In this document: one piece after another, positions 46,303-57,528 of the stretch
How positions within the stretch are numbered: position 1 is the stretch's first letter
Layout: each line of letters begins with the position of its first letter
From: Agrypnia vestita
Lineage: Eukaryota; Arthropoda; Insecta; Trichoptera; Phryganeidae
Reading direction: 5' to 3'
DNA length: 64,000 nt
Assembly (NCBI GenBank): GCA_016648135.1
Contig: JADDOH010023026.1
Location: 1-64,000 of the forward strand
Made by a program: the position numbers and the translations under genes
The notes under the pieces: generated by a model
Databases searched by the model: none
What the model saw: only the letters and a program-made list of their open reading frames with translations
What the model was told of the DNA's origin: nothing

Positions 46303-46844
46303 TACAGAGTTATTTGGAAAACATTAATAACCTCGCAGGACTATATTCCTGCCTTGATTATGAGTCGAAAATGTTCAAGCTATTATGACCTAATATCAAC
46401 AGTTATGGAGATATGCGACATCAAAGTTTGCAATTTTTTTCAATATTTCTGACTTATTTTTTGTAAAACGTTAGACTATCATTTTAGTAACATATATCGA
46501 ATATGAAAAATTCATTCCCTTTTATAAAAGTCAAATAAAATAATAAAAACCTCCGAATTCCAATTGGAAAACATTCCAATTGGATTTTTTTTCAGGGTTT
46601 TATTATTTTATTTAACTTGTATTGAAACGAATAAATTTTTCGTAATCGATGCAAGTTACTGTAATGATAGTCCAACGTTTTACAAAAAATAAGTTACAAA
46701 TATTGAAAAGAAAATGCAAATTTTGATGTCAAATATCTCCATAACTATCGATATAAGGTCATGATAGCTTGAACATTTTCGACTCATAATCAAGGCAGTA
46801 ACATAGTTCTGCGAGGTTATTAATGTTTTCCAAATAACCCTGTA
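46303..46844. mobile_element. Palindromic MITE, TACAGGG family, complete
   Basis: It starts TACAGAGTTATTTGGAAAAC, ends with the inverse (CAAATAACCCTGTA) and is flanked by TA. Both CTCGCAGGACTATATTCCTG and its mirrored GCAGTAACATAGTTCTGCGAG survive, making this the fullest copy (542 bp). Very similar to 44700-45204. Confidence 0.87.
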
Positions 46845-47210
46845 TATTAATCGTAAATTTGATATCAGATTATTCAGATCTTACATACGTCGTGCTCTGG
46901 AACTACACCGCCACAATCCCAAATGTTACGTTCTAAATATTTCGCATTTGAAATTTTCAACTTTGTTATTTCTTTTCTATTTGTCTCAACATTTATTAAA
47001 ACTTGACTGCACTAAACCACCTGAATATTGCACACATCATTTATGATTTACAGCCATATTTCAATTACGGTAGTGTTTTTCCATATATTTTGAAAATATC
47101 TGATATTGCAATACAGTAATAATTCGCATAATTTACAAATGGTATAGCTGGAAATATGCCAGTTTTACATTATCATAAATACTGACTAGGAAATTGATTT
47201 GGCATTCACA

Positions 47211-47751
47211 TAGGGTTGCCAACCGTACTCTAAAATAGAGTATTGTACTCTATATCATGTGAGCGTACTCTATAATCTATAACACTAATAGAGGACGCTA
47301 AAATACTCATTTTTACACAACGTTTACTATGCTAGTGTCAGTCACGCGTATATGATGCATACCTATTATCGTAACCAAAAAAGTCGACTATTTTCTTTTA
47401 ATATGCTGGTGTTCCCAAGTTGGGAATCCCTACTCCCAAAGCCACACTTGGACGTTTCTGAACGCAGCCACTAATGTCAATCTGCGATGTCAATGTCGCA
47501 AGTTGTTTTGAGGTTACGTTTATTTTGTCGCAAGAAAAAGTGAACTTAAAGTTAGAATGTTTGGAGTCGTACAGTTCTTTTAAAAACAATGAAAAATTGT
47601 TATGTGCTGCAAAAAGTAGGAAAAAATACCTTTTCAAAAATTTGAAATAAATGATACTCTTTTTTACAAGTCCGTACTCTTTATTTACCTCCTTTGAAAT
47701 CAGATGTACTCTATTTCAGACTACTTCTTCTAATAAAAGTTGGCAACCCTA
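47211..47751. mobile_element. hAT-type MITE with exact 8-bp target duplication
   Basis: TIRs TAGGGTTGCCAACC and, inverted, TAGGGTTGCCAACT. The 8-bp duplication CATTCACA lies at 47203-47210 and 47752-47759. TACTCTAT words recur inside both ends. An 8-bp duplication with these ends is diagnostic for hAT. A 79-codon minus-strand frame inside has no recognised match. Confidence 0.88.
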
Positions 47752-48274
47752 CATTCACAGCTAAAAACCGTCGTTCTTGGGTTTGTGGTGGTGTTGTCGA
47801 TGTGCTACATATGCAAAAAAATTACAAAATATAGTGATAAATCGCGTGAACAATTATTTTTTTAAAAAATATATTTTGACTCATTTAATATTGAAAAGTA
47901 TTCGATTTAATCTTCGACTATTTCGTGTTTATTTAGAATCGCCAACCTGAAACATTATATTATATATAGATACGCTTTAATTGATTATTTATTTAGATAC
48001 ACACACATATTAACACATTGTCAATAACATAGAAATTTACAAATGTTAACACTTAACAAATCAATCCTGTCACTGACACCAAATCTAGATTTAACCTTAA
48101 CAAATAACTGTAATTCTTGTCAAGGGAGCTGCAATGACATCACTATGACAATTGTGTTGCAGTCTCCGAGATTAAAACCAATCTAGGTTAAGAATTTAAA
48201 AAGGACAAATATTTTTACACCTTTCAAATAATTTGATATTTTGAATCTCTGCTATACTCAACTTCCAATAATTT

Positions 48275-48490
48275 TAATTGATTTGTTTGATCTGGCCAAC
48301 ATTTCGGATCTCATTGCGGGGTCCATCATCAGGTCTGATGTGTTGTACTGTGTGTAAATGATGTCGTGGTTAAATATTGTAGCCAATACTATAAAACATA
48401 TTACAGCCCTGATGATGGACCCCGCAATGGGATCCGATACGTCAGCCAGACGGTCGTAGAAACGCGGCAAAACATCTCGGAAAACCAGAA
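48275..48490. mobile_element. Penelope-like terminal repeats in inverse orientation
   Basis: GGATCTCATTGCGGGGTCCA followed by TCATCAGG at 48305, and the inverse CCTGATGATGGACCCCGCAA plus TGGGATCCGATACGTC at 48410. Such GATGATGGNCC/CGAAACG-type motifs occur at Penelope-like ends. Two arms 80 bp apart face each other. Confidence 0.45.
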
Positions 48491-49903
48491 CATACAAATA
48501 AGTAGTTATAACCTTTGATAAAATATTCTTGTGAGGCCGATTTCTTTATGATTCTCGAAAATTATATTTAATCTATTTGCATCCAGCTGATATGATTTGT
48601 AATTGACTTTAATTTTTAAGTAATGGCCGATTTCAATCAAATTCGTTTCTAATTTTTTTATCGCGTTTTTTTATACTTACTATCTAGACTCGCATACTCG
48701 CAATGTTTATCCTTTACTTATAATTGTATCATTTAGTTTTTTGAATATTTTCAAATCTTTGACTGCTTTAGATTTTAATTATAGTATATTATATAGTTAT
48801 TACATATAGTAATTATAGTAGACTTTGATCGTACAGATTAATTGTACGATTAAAATGTAATTATTCAACACAATTCCTGGTTTTATTAATAATAACGCCG
48901 CACTGTGTTGGAACGTTCGCTTATTCATTTAAGAAAATTAAAACTTGTTCGTTTTAAAAAGATTCACATTATTTATTGACTACTTTATAGTCTTTTAGCT
49001 AGTAGTGAAAACTCCGGGTGAATATTCTTCATTCAATTTTCTTTAGACTTTGGGTGATATTCTATACACTTTCACTTTGGGTGAAATGTCTAGTTAAAGA
49101 GATACACCTAATAATTTACGTAATGTGGTTTATGCAAAGGTTTTAGTTAATCAAATATTAACAATTATGCCCAACCACAAAATTAACGCTATAAACATCA
49201 AAAATAGTATTTTTTAAATTTTGTTTTAATGTCTTTATATTTACTTATTTGAAAGCGTGATAAAATATTTTTCCTTAACCGTATATTAATCTATTATAAG
49301 TTAATATTATTTTACAGCATTTCTACTGTGCAGAATGTTCTTCGCTTTTCTATGATTTGTTTTATTTCTTTCTCTTTTTACAATTTCTTTCTCTAACAGC
49401 ATTCTTCATCAGTCTTCTCTTCGACTATTTATCTTCTTTTTTTTACTTCTTTTTCTTATCTCTTTCGCTTGTCAATTATTCACACCAACTCAACTGTTCT
49501 GCTTCAGAATATTAAATTCAAGAAGAGAAAACAAAACATTTTCAAAGACGTTTCTACAAATTTTAGCACCGAACGTTTCTGAAATGTTTTGTTCTAAAGA
49601 ATTATAAATATTTGAGAATGTCTCTTGATTTAATATTGTTTTTTGGTTAATATATAACTTAACCACATGAATCTCTTTGATACTATACAAAAATACACTT
49701 TTTTTTTACTTCTTTTATATATATTTTTTTATTCTGCATGATATTTAGATGTGCATTTGATGATATTTTTGCACGATTGAGCATGCCGTAATACACTTGA
49801 TTTATTTTCGTATTAGTTGACGGCGAAATCTTATCAAAAATATTAAAATTTAGATACCAAATTGAAATGTCTCAGTTTTTAAAAGTTGTCATTATCACAC
49901 TGC

Positions 49904-50235
49904 TATACAGAGTATAATAGATAGAGTCCACAATGTTTTACAAGTAGATTTCTACCAAAAAGTATGCATAGTTATAAGTAATCATAAACGAATTCAAAGT
50001 TTGCATTTTTTTTTCAATATTCCTGACTTATTTTCTGTGAAAGGTTTTAATTATTTTATTTGTATTGCATTAAAACGTATGAATTAATAATAATCGACGC
50101 TTTACAAAAGATACGTTATTTAATATATTGAAATAAAAATGCAATCTCTGATGTCGCTTACCGCAATAATTATTTATAATATTATATTCGGACGTTGATG
50201 CAACAAATTTTTCGACGCATACTTTAGGCATGAAT
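49904..50235. mobile_element. Palindromic MITE, TACAGGG family, decayed
   Basis: It starts CTATACAGAGTATAATAG and has AAAGTTTGCATTTTTTTTTC and AATATTCCTGACTTATTTTC plus the mirrored CTTTACAAAAGATACGTTAT. Ends are eroded. Confidence 0.55.
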
Positions 50236-50545
50236 CTACATTTAATCTAATTGTAGACTACCTAGTTGTGTTACAGTATATTTGATTCGATTCGAGATAG
50301 AAATCGTCAAACTGGTGAGTTTTATTTTATATGATTGATAATGTTAAGTTCGACAGTTCAGTAGATATGCTACAGGTGTCGTCGAAAATATCGTGAATAG
50401 ATTTGAGTCTTCAATTTTAGAACAAAGTTAATTTAAAATAATAATACAAAGCGACAGATAAACTTTTGATTATTATTTGATACGATAATGTACATACTTT
50501 GCTATTCTGAAAATAGCAATATTGGGATGTCAGATCTTTTTCGAC

Positions 50546-50893
50546 TAGGGATGGGAATTTTAGTTCAGTGAACTCTCGTTCACCGAGTCGATCAGTCAAG
50601 TGAAATTTCACCTTGAGTGGTTTAGGCGTTCATTTAAGTTTTTACATTAAAATTTTCAGCCACTGCTTTCAGTTTCCGAATTCATAATTCTGTCTCGCAA
50701 AATTTTCAAAACCACGGGGGAGGGAATGCACACAGTTTCCAAAAATTTCTTCATCCAACCGCCACAAATTTTCGCTACAAGAAATAAAATTGGCCGCCAA
50801 AGATTTCGTCGATTTTGAGTACGAACGCCATCATTCGCTCGCTCAGTGAGGTGGTCTGTTCATAACAGTTCATTCATGAACGACCCATCTCTA
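50546..50893. mobile_element. hAT-type MITE
   Basis: The left end is TAGGGATGGGAATTTTAGTT and the right end, inverted, is TAGAGATGGGTCGTTCATGA. GTTCA/TGAAC words repeat inward. Flanks TTTTCGAC and CTTGCGAC look like a diverged 8-bp target duplication. Confidence 0.7.
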
Positions 50894-51179
50894 CTTGCGA
50901 CTAACTCGATTTTATTACATACTCGACTATACCGGGGAACGCGTTCTTAAAAAAATTCTGAAAAATTACCATTGTTGTACAATTTAGCTGACAATTTTTC
51001 GGAATTTTCTAACCATTTGCGATTTTTCACTAAGCATACGACCGCCGACTCGATTTTATTACATTACTATACGGTGAACGCGTTTTTTAAAAAGTCTGAG
51101 AAACTATCCTGTTATATTCAAGAAGACACTCATATTTGTGAAGTTGTAATTTTTCAGAACAAAGTTCTGTTAAATTTTT

Positions 51180-51548
51180 AAAACCAAATTGATTAATCAA
51201 TTAGAAAGACGTACAGAAAAATCTAATTCACGAAAAAATATTTGGCTACTACCGGGATTCGAACCCGTCCAGATTGGCGTCCATCTAGCGGTAGTATTGC
51301 AAAGTAATTTGAACTCCCGTATCAAAAAAGTGGATGGCTCTAAAATGGACGAAGATAAAAATTAATCCATTAATAAAGAGATAATTACATATATTCACGG
51401 AAATATACACGGCTCCCATAGCTTAGTGGTTAGAGCACCGGCCCCGGAAAGGAGGTGACCCGGGTTCGGATCCCGGTAGTAGCCAAATATTTTTTCGTGA
51501 ATTAGATTTTTCTGTACGTCTTTCTAATTGATTAATTAATTTAGTTTT
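51180..51548. mobile_element. Foldback element with tRNA-like arms, second copy
   Basis: Arms of about 90 bp: AACCAAATTGATTAATCAAT ... AATCTAATTCACGAAAAAAT and the inverse. The plus strand at 51412-51482 has a tRNA-like block starting GGCTCCCATAGCTTAGTGGT, with A-box-like TAGCTTAGTGGTT, T-arm CCGGGTTCGGATCCCGG and the end TAGTAGCC. The left arm has only the inverted T-arm part (GGCTACTACCGGGATTCGAA). The flanks CTGTTAAATTTTT and CTGTTTAATTTTT may be a target duplication of about 13 bp. Confidence 0.72.
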
Positions 51549-51589
51549 AAAAACTGTCCTGTTTAATTTTTCGGAATTCGCTAACCATT

Positions 51590-51795
51590 TGCCGTCCGGG
51601 AGGCGAGCGGCCAGAAAGTGTGTCAAGACTGAGCGCTGACACGCGGCGGCCGACCGCCCATAAATCTGCGATCCTATTGGACGCGCTCCGCTGCAACTCG
51701 ATCGGCCCAGCCCGTTGCCAGCTCCGTGGGCGCTTATTTATCGCGCGCGTCACCGCGGTGTCGCTAGCAACATTTCATGGGGGTCGCGACAACAG
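51590..51795. promoter_or_regulatory. CpG-rich island in intron 22
   Basis: About 200 bp of strikingly GC- and CpG-rich sequence (GAGGCGAGCGGCC, CGCGGCGGCCGACCG, CGCGCGCGTCACCGCGG) in an AT-rich intron. It has open frames on both strands but no exon signature. It could be an unmethylated regulatory island, an alternative promoter, or a GC-rich insert. Confidence 0.3.
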
Positions 51796-51797
51796 AG

Positions 51798-51870
51798 TAG
51801 TGATGGTTAAACCGTTATTTTAACCGGTTATTTTCGGTACAGTTATTCGGGAATTGTATCGATGATTAAT
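51798..51870. mobile_element. hAT-like MITE end fragment
   Basis: TAGTGATGGTTAAACCGTTA then TTTTAACCGGTTATTTTCGG and GGGAATTGTATC, related to the element at 7938-8140. Confidence 0.45.
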
Positions 51871-51929
51871 AACTACGATATAATTAAAATAAAACACAAA
51901 TCACTTTGTTTTCACCACTATATTAGATT

Positions 51930-52330
51930 AAAAAATCTACATGTTTCGAGAACAATGTTCTCTTCATCAGGATTATTGTGTACTAATCTTAAAAGTTGAA
52001 ACAAGCAAATATGTTACGGTGAAGGAGCGGTTGAGGGGGTTGGTGAGGGGAGGGGGGGGTTCGAGGTGTTGATTATTATGGGTCATTTGGAATGTTAAGT
52101 GGAAAAATATTCAAAATAGGATTATGCAAAAATTTCGTCTGTGTATTTATTATATTAGACTTAATATTAACATTTTTCCTAATTTCGAGTATTTCTAAAT
52201 TATTTATTTGAGGTATCTTATAGTTGAAATGTAAAAATTTTAAGCCTGTGTTAATATCAAATGTATGGTCAAATTCTATTAGATGTTTTGCGAAATCAAA
52301 ATCAATATTGCTAGTTAATGCTTTGACAAT
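51930..52330 (-). mobile_element. Penelope-like element, C-terminal ORF fragment and terminal motif
   Basis: The minus strand 52076-52312 reads SNIDFDFAKHLIEFDHTFDI, then NTGLKFLHFNYKIPQINNLE and ILEIRKN, ending at a TAA. The FAKHLIE-NHxFDINT-KxLH...LExLEI order matches, from memory, the end of the GIY-YIG part of insect Penelope-like ORFs. Downstream on the same strand is CCTGATGAAGAGAACATTGT then TCTCGAAACATGTAGA, the usual post-ORF motif. Confidence 0.65.
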
Positions 52331-52414
52331 AATAATAATGTCACCACAAAGTTCAAGCCTTCATACAGAAGAAGAAAAAATATTCTTCGAACAGTTACGA
52401 TATAATTACCTATA

Positions 52415-52465
52415 TATTATTTATTTTATTTATTTATTTAATATACACGGCTAAATAGCCCTTTA
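52415..52465 (-). mobile_element. 3' end of a non-LTR element
   Basis: Read on the minus strand, AAAGGGCTATTTAGCCGTGT then ATATTAAATAAATAAATAAA: a small hairpin followed by an (AAAT)n-type tail, as at 3' ends of insect non-LTR retrotransposons. Confidence 0.4.
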
Positions 52466-52539
52466 CCTACAATGCATTTATACACAATATTAACACAACA
52501 ACACATGCGTGTAAATTACGGAAATAGAATTATACATCA

Positions 52540-52810
52540 ATATAGAAATAGACAAAAAATAAGATATAAAAGAGATATGATACAATATAAAACACATTAA
52601 TAGAAAATATTGAAAACGTAGAACATGAAAGTGTAGAGATATAATAAAATAAAACGTGTGAATAATAGAAGCTTTTGAAAACATATCATATAGAAGAGTA
52701 GAGATATAATTTAATAAAACACGTAAATGATGGAAAGATTTGAATTGAAACACATAAAAGAGTAAAAATATAATACAATAAAACACATGAATAATATAAA
52801 AATTGAAAAC
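52540..52810. repeat. About 65-bp tandem repeat, four diverged units
   Basis: Each unit contains GTAGAGATATAATA-AATAAAAC(G/A)-TG-ATAATAG or a close variant, followed by GAAAAC or GAATTG (near 52555, 52620, 52685 and 52750). Confidence 0.6.
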
Positions 52811-52894
52811 ACGAGTAAGTGTACGTATATTAAAGAAAACACGTTATTATTATAGCGAAGCTACATTCAAAACAAAGTTCTGTGAGTTATTAAG

Positions 52895-53040
52895 AAATTT
52901 ATTAATCAATTAGAAAATGCATACAGAAAAATCAAATTAACGAAAAAAAATTTTTGCTGCTACCGGGATTCGAACCAATGGATCTCCACTCTAACCGAGA
53001 ACGGCGCGTTATACAATTTCGCCATGGCAGCTTGTTAAAT
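52895..53040 (-). mobile_element. tRNA-like repeat, half element
   Basis: Only one arm is present (TTATTAATCAATTAGAAAAT). On the minus strand a tRNA-like block runs GCTGCCATGGCGAAATTGTA ... TTGGTTCGAATCCCGGTAGC plus AGC. The acceptor pairs 6 of 7 and the B box is intact. It is a different tRNA-like body from the 14334 and 51180 elements but has the same arm sequence. Confidence 0.6.
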
Positions 53041-54269
53041 TAAAGTAAATTTTTCAACCTTAAATGAACGTTGATAATTGACAAGTTTGAAAACGTTTTC
53101 ATTATGTTGTATTTAAATATACACAAAACTTCGCTGCATACTGCGTCTACGTTATTTTACTAGATTTAACTGGGTAACTGTTGATTTTTCTATTTTCTTT
53201 TTAATATATTGTATAATATAGAAACTCAAATAGGTCATCTCCTAGCGCATAATTGTACCTTAAAATTGCATTCAAAAAAATCTTCAAGTACATTATTTAT
53301 GACTCATAAACTCTTGCCAAAAATAGACCTGGCTATTTCAACGCCTCCGAAGCCACGCAGAAAAATAGGTCTACTGATTATGTTAAATCTGTTATATTTT
53401 TGATAACTTCTCACAGTGTTAAATTCATGTTTTAAGTAATAAAAAAAAACATTTCCAGGTAGAAATGGCTAGTAAAAAATTGACTTATCACATCGAATCC
53501 CACTGATAATAATTATAAGCCGTTTGATAAAGACGGTGGTCTTGTCTGATGGGTCTTGATGAATCCTTCAAATGACTTGTTAATATTTCACACGAAATAT
53601 AAGCATTACAAGCATTTTTTTCCACATAAAATGTTTAAAAATCACATTTTTTGCTCGAATATGGAGTGACGTACAAGTACTATCATGTTGCGTAGAGGGT
53701 TACCAGAATAACTGAGCGTAGCAAGACCTTGATAGGTTATCGAACCTTTATGTATGAAAGCCAATTTGAATTCCATTAAAAATAAACACTAACTTTTTAT
53801 AGACGTACCTGTGCGCGAAAGGAACCACCGAATCAGTCAATATAATATAGTTTTGAGTTAAGTATGTTAAGTTGTTCTTTAGATACACATCTAGCAAGGA
53901 AAAATTAGATGAGTCAGAAGATAAAATAAAATGCGACTATTTTTTAATTTTTTGAAAGAGGACAAATGACATGTTTAATTATTTTTGAAAAACTTGGCAA
54001 GAAAGTTATTAGTCAACTTGGTACAACGTTCTTGTGCAAAAAAAAAAAACTACTGCTGCAAAAATAAGACAAAAATAACGAAAGCTTTTAAGAGATTCCA
54101 GAGTTTTGTTGTGACTCTCCTGAAAACAGGCATTTTTTGACTTGCACGGCTGTACCTTTCGCCCGCGGATACATAAAACGAAAGAGAGATGTCTTTCTAA
54201 ACACACGATTATTTTTTTAAAACGAGCACTATGGTCTTATTTATAAACCCATCAAATCACAAAGCTTTT

Positions 54270-54620
54270 GCGAGTTCTGTTCAAAACGCGATAAATCAAA
54301 ATATCGACAGTCAAAAATGCGATGTTCCCGTTTCAAAATCCGCCGCTGCAATGATTGGCCCTCGTTTCGCCATCGCGCCCACGAAGAATTCATCTGCCAA
54401 TCAACATTTAGGCGGGAATCCTAATCGGCAATGGCGGCAGATACCTGCTGCGTTTTGCTCAAGGTGAAGAGATTATGAAAAAACTTATTAGCAATCATTA
54501 CCTGTCAATTTCGAGCGATCGTTTGGCCAACCCGCCCACCGTGCAGCTCGCCATGCAGTGAGAGCCAGGAAAATTCGCTTCTAGAAAGATCGATCGGTGA
54601 TTGACTACGATCGAATCATG
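54270..54620. promoter_or_regulatory. GC-richer island in intron 22
   Basis: Balanced composition with many CpG (CCGCCGCTGCAATGATTGGC, AATCGGCAATGGCGGCAG, CGAGCGATCGTTTGGCCAAC). No splice-compatible frame was found. It could be a conserved regulatory element. Function unknown. Confidence 0.22.
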
Positions 54621-55949
54621 AATTACGTTAGACTAACGACATAAATCAGCTTGTTTACGATGACGCCATTGCTCTAACAGTATAGAGGGCATACCACATA
54701 TTATGTTTGAGCACTGCAAAAACAACAACTGAAAACACAAGCAGTTAGCTGAGGTGCAGAATGAAAATTTTATTTTCTCGTGTTAGCTATCATCATGTTT
54801 TTTTACTAGTATAGTTATAGCACTATAGGTCGACCACAATCAAAAGACCATTTCCTAGCTTTGTCCGGTAAGAAGAAAGCGTGGGAAAGTTGCCTGGCAA
54901 GCCCGTATTACAAGCCTCTATATGATATATATGTTTTAGTTTAAAAAAGGTTACTTACTTACTAGAAAAAAATATTTTATGTTCATTGTTTACATCGTAA
55001 CAACACACACATTTTGAATGCGGTCTAGCTATAGTAGCTAAATCAGATGACGTCATATATTAATATTATCGATCCATGTTACAACGCTGTGTCCAAAAAA
55101 TATGTGTTCGTTTTTAACTCTTTTCACTCCAGAATATTTTTGGTATGATATACCAGAAATCTATAGTAAAGTATGCAAATTTAAGCAAAAATATTAAGTA
55201 GTATTTATAATACTAAATAAAGTAGGTACATGTGAAAAATTCGGCATTCATAATATTCATAAAACTGAATTGTACCTTACTGATGACTCGAGGAAACTCA
55301 CTTTTCGTAGTTAGAACTCCGATTTTCACTCGTTTCCTTCAATTTTTCATGGTTTTTATCACTATGCATATTAAAAACCAACACACTTTGCCAAACATCA
55401 CTCAAAAACCATTTTAAAAATTTCAACTCGGCTAATTTTTGAATGCCTCAAATTATTCTTAAATACTTTTTTTATACCAATAGGTATCAAGTTTTTTTTA
55501 ATGTCATGGCTGTGTAATATAATGGTGCATGTTGCTTTGAAAGCAGTCATTTCTAATGAAAATATTTTCAGTCAGTTTAGCTAGTCAAGAATTTCTATGC
55601 TCAACGATGATGTAGTATCATGTATGGAAGTGTATCCTAGAGCTTGCAAGGCGATAGAAAGGTAATTAAATATAGCGGATATAGAACCAAATAAAAACTA
55701 GTGTTACAATTGTAAGAAGAGTTACATAAATGGTTTGATCGTGTGGAAGGAATGAATGAGAAGAAATAAGAAGGTTGATGGGACCAGAAACAAGTCTTCC
55801 GAAAAAATCCTGTCAGGACCAGGCAAACCAGCATGTGAATATGTACGATTGGGAGACAAAATGGCGCCCTATACTCTCTGCCAATGTGTTGGTAAGTGTA
55901 TAAATTTGTGTTAATGTAAATGTTATAAAGTAATACCCCTAAAATGTGC

Positions 55950-56185
55950 GCATTTTGGTAACACCGCTTTAAATGTGGTAAAATACCGCAAATCGTGTAA
56001 CCGTCTTTGGTGACGCCGCTTTAAAAGTGATAAAATACCGCAAATCGTGTAACCCTCTTTGGTGACGCCGCTTTAAAAGTGATAAAATACCGCAAATCGT
56101 GTAACCCTCTTTGGTGACGCCGCTTTAAAAGTGATAAAATGCCGCAAATTGTGTAACCTTTTCTGGCGGCTCCGATTTGAAATGT
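55950..56185 (+). repeat. 52-bp tandem repeat, four copies
   Basis: ACCGCAAATCGTGTAACC recurs at 55985, 56037 and 56089, and in altered form at 56141, exactly 52 bp apart, with CTTTGGTGACGCCGCTTTAA and AAGTGATAAAAT between. Confidence 0.88.
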
Positions 56186-56605
56186 CAACTGCTAGATTTT
56201 CGCAAAGTGTAATCGAGATCTTGTTGAAGTACCTGTGAAGTAATCCCCAAGCTATTTGTATTTAATTTTATATTATGATAATAATCAGTGTCAGAGTCGA
56301 GCCGACTAATATATTATATACTCAGTTACTAATATATTATAAATCATATTTAGTCACCTGTCGCCAGCAATCAGGGATGAACTCTGCATGTATGAAGATG
56401 ATTTACAACTACGAAACTTAAAGTTGGTTAACTTCAAATTATTTCACCACGACACCTTTAATCATTTTTGTAAGGGCTTCAAATTAGACCATCTTCTCAT
56501 TTGGTTTTCCCATGTTTTAAGTCGTCACGTCCCAGGGGCCGGTTTTATAAACTTAGATTATAGTTGGCGACGATATTTTAAACTGTTAATATCGTTAAGC
56601 CGTTG

Positions 56606-57052
56606 CATATACAGGATATAAAAGTTACGGGAAAGTCTTCTTCATTCAATTTTAAATAGAATGAATTATTTTTTTTCTATATAGCACCCTGACGTTGGAA
56701 AAGTATTTCCGAAACATGTAGATAAAATTTATTAAATAATACAAATACTATAATCAATATTTTTTTTAAGAATGTTCAGATGAAAAATTGCATTTTTTTC
56801 AATATTTCTGAATTATCTTCTGTTTGGGGCATGAAAGTAACTTTCATCGAATATTAATAATTCATTCGCTTGAATTCAAGTCAAATAAAATTATCAAAGC
56901 GAATGAATTTTGTTTTAGGTACAAAAAACAAGATGTCGCTTATCTCCGCAATTGTAGATTTTCACCCAAAATGTAAAGAATAATTTATATTTAAAATTTA
57001 ATAAAGAAGATTCTCCGATGTCTTTGGTACTAGCTACGAGACAACCTGTATA
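56606..57052. mobile_element. Palindromic MITE, TACAGGG family, interrupted
   Basis: It starts ATATACAGGATATAAAAG and ends, inverted, ATACAGGTTGTCTCGTAGCT. It has the landmark AAATTGCATTTTTTTCAATA and mirrored TTCATTCGCTTGAATTCAAG / AAGCGAATGAATTTT. A Penelope-like motif (CCTGACGTTGGAAAAGTATT, TCCGAAACATGTAGAT) sits at 56685-56722, inside it. Confidence 0.55.
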
Positions 57053-57129
57053 TGAAACTGGTGGATCTTCCGGATTCTAAAACGCGTTTTTGGGATTTAT
57101 TATGGATTAAAGCAAGAAAAAGTACGGTT

Positions 57130-57190
57130 ATAACTTTATTTTTGGGGCAAGGCACCGTGTCGAAACGTCGGCCGTTCTAATCCCGAAAAA
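57130..57190. mobile_element. Penelope-like terminal motif
   Basis: GGCAAGGCACCGTGTCGAAA followed by CGTCGGCCGTTC resembles the post-ORF motif of Penelope-like elements. No ORF nearby. Confidence 0.3.
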
Positions 57191-57249
57191 AGCCAGTTTC
57201 ATATACTAAGGCTCGCGGAAAGTTTAAATCAAAGATGCATAAATATAGA

Positions 57250-57528
57250 ACGTAACCAAAAAACCTTTATTGTTTACAACTTCTTGCTGACGTTCTACAA
57301 GTTTTTTGATGCCTCTGCGATAAAAACCATCCGGTATTGTTTCGATAATTTTAATAGAAAGAGATCGCTTTTGTGTAGGCCTGTAATTATATTCAATAAT
57401 AAATGTAGCGTAAAATCAACACAACGTCTTGTAGAGCAGAAAATTTTCTTTCGAATAAAGTATAACCTCAACTGATTTATTTTATTTTTGGCGCGCATTT
57501 TAATATTTGAAACAAAAGCGGACATTTA
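57250..57528 (-). mobile_element. Mariner relic, second copy
   Basis: The minus strand 57264-57331 reads GFYRRGIKKLVERQQEVVNN, the mariner transposase C-terminal pattern with the usual Trp replaced by Gln. It shares AGAGCAGAAAATTTTCTTTC and TTTGGCGCGCATTTTAATAT with 45290-45716. Confidence 0.62.

Noticed and set aside
51412..51482. Functional tRNA gene
   Set aside because: The B box and T-arm are intact, but the anticodon stem does not pair and two acceptor pairs are broken. It is part of a repeated foldback element.
53330..53371. Pro/Lys-rich frame IDLAISTPPKPRRK followed by GT
   Set aside because: No acceptor gives phase 0, so it cannot join E22 and E23 in frame.
53455..53506. Good acceptor followed by VEMASKKLTYHIESH and a stop
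   Set aside because: It would end the protein before the Ig array, and there is no poly(A) signal evidence. Probably a decoy site.
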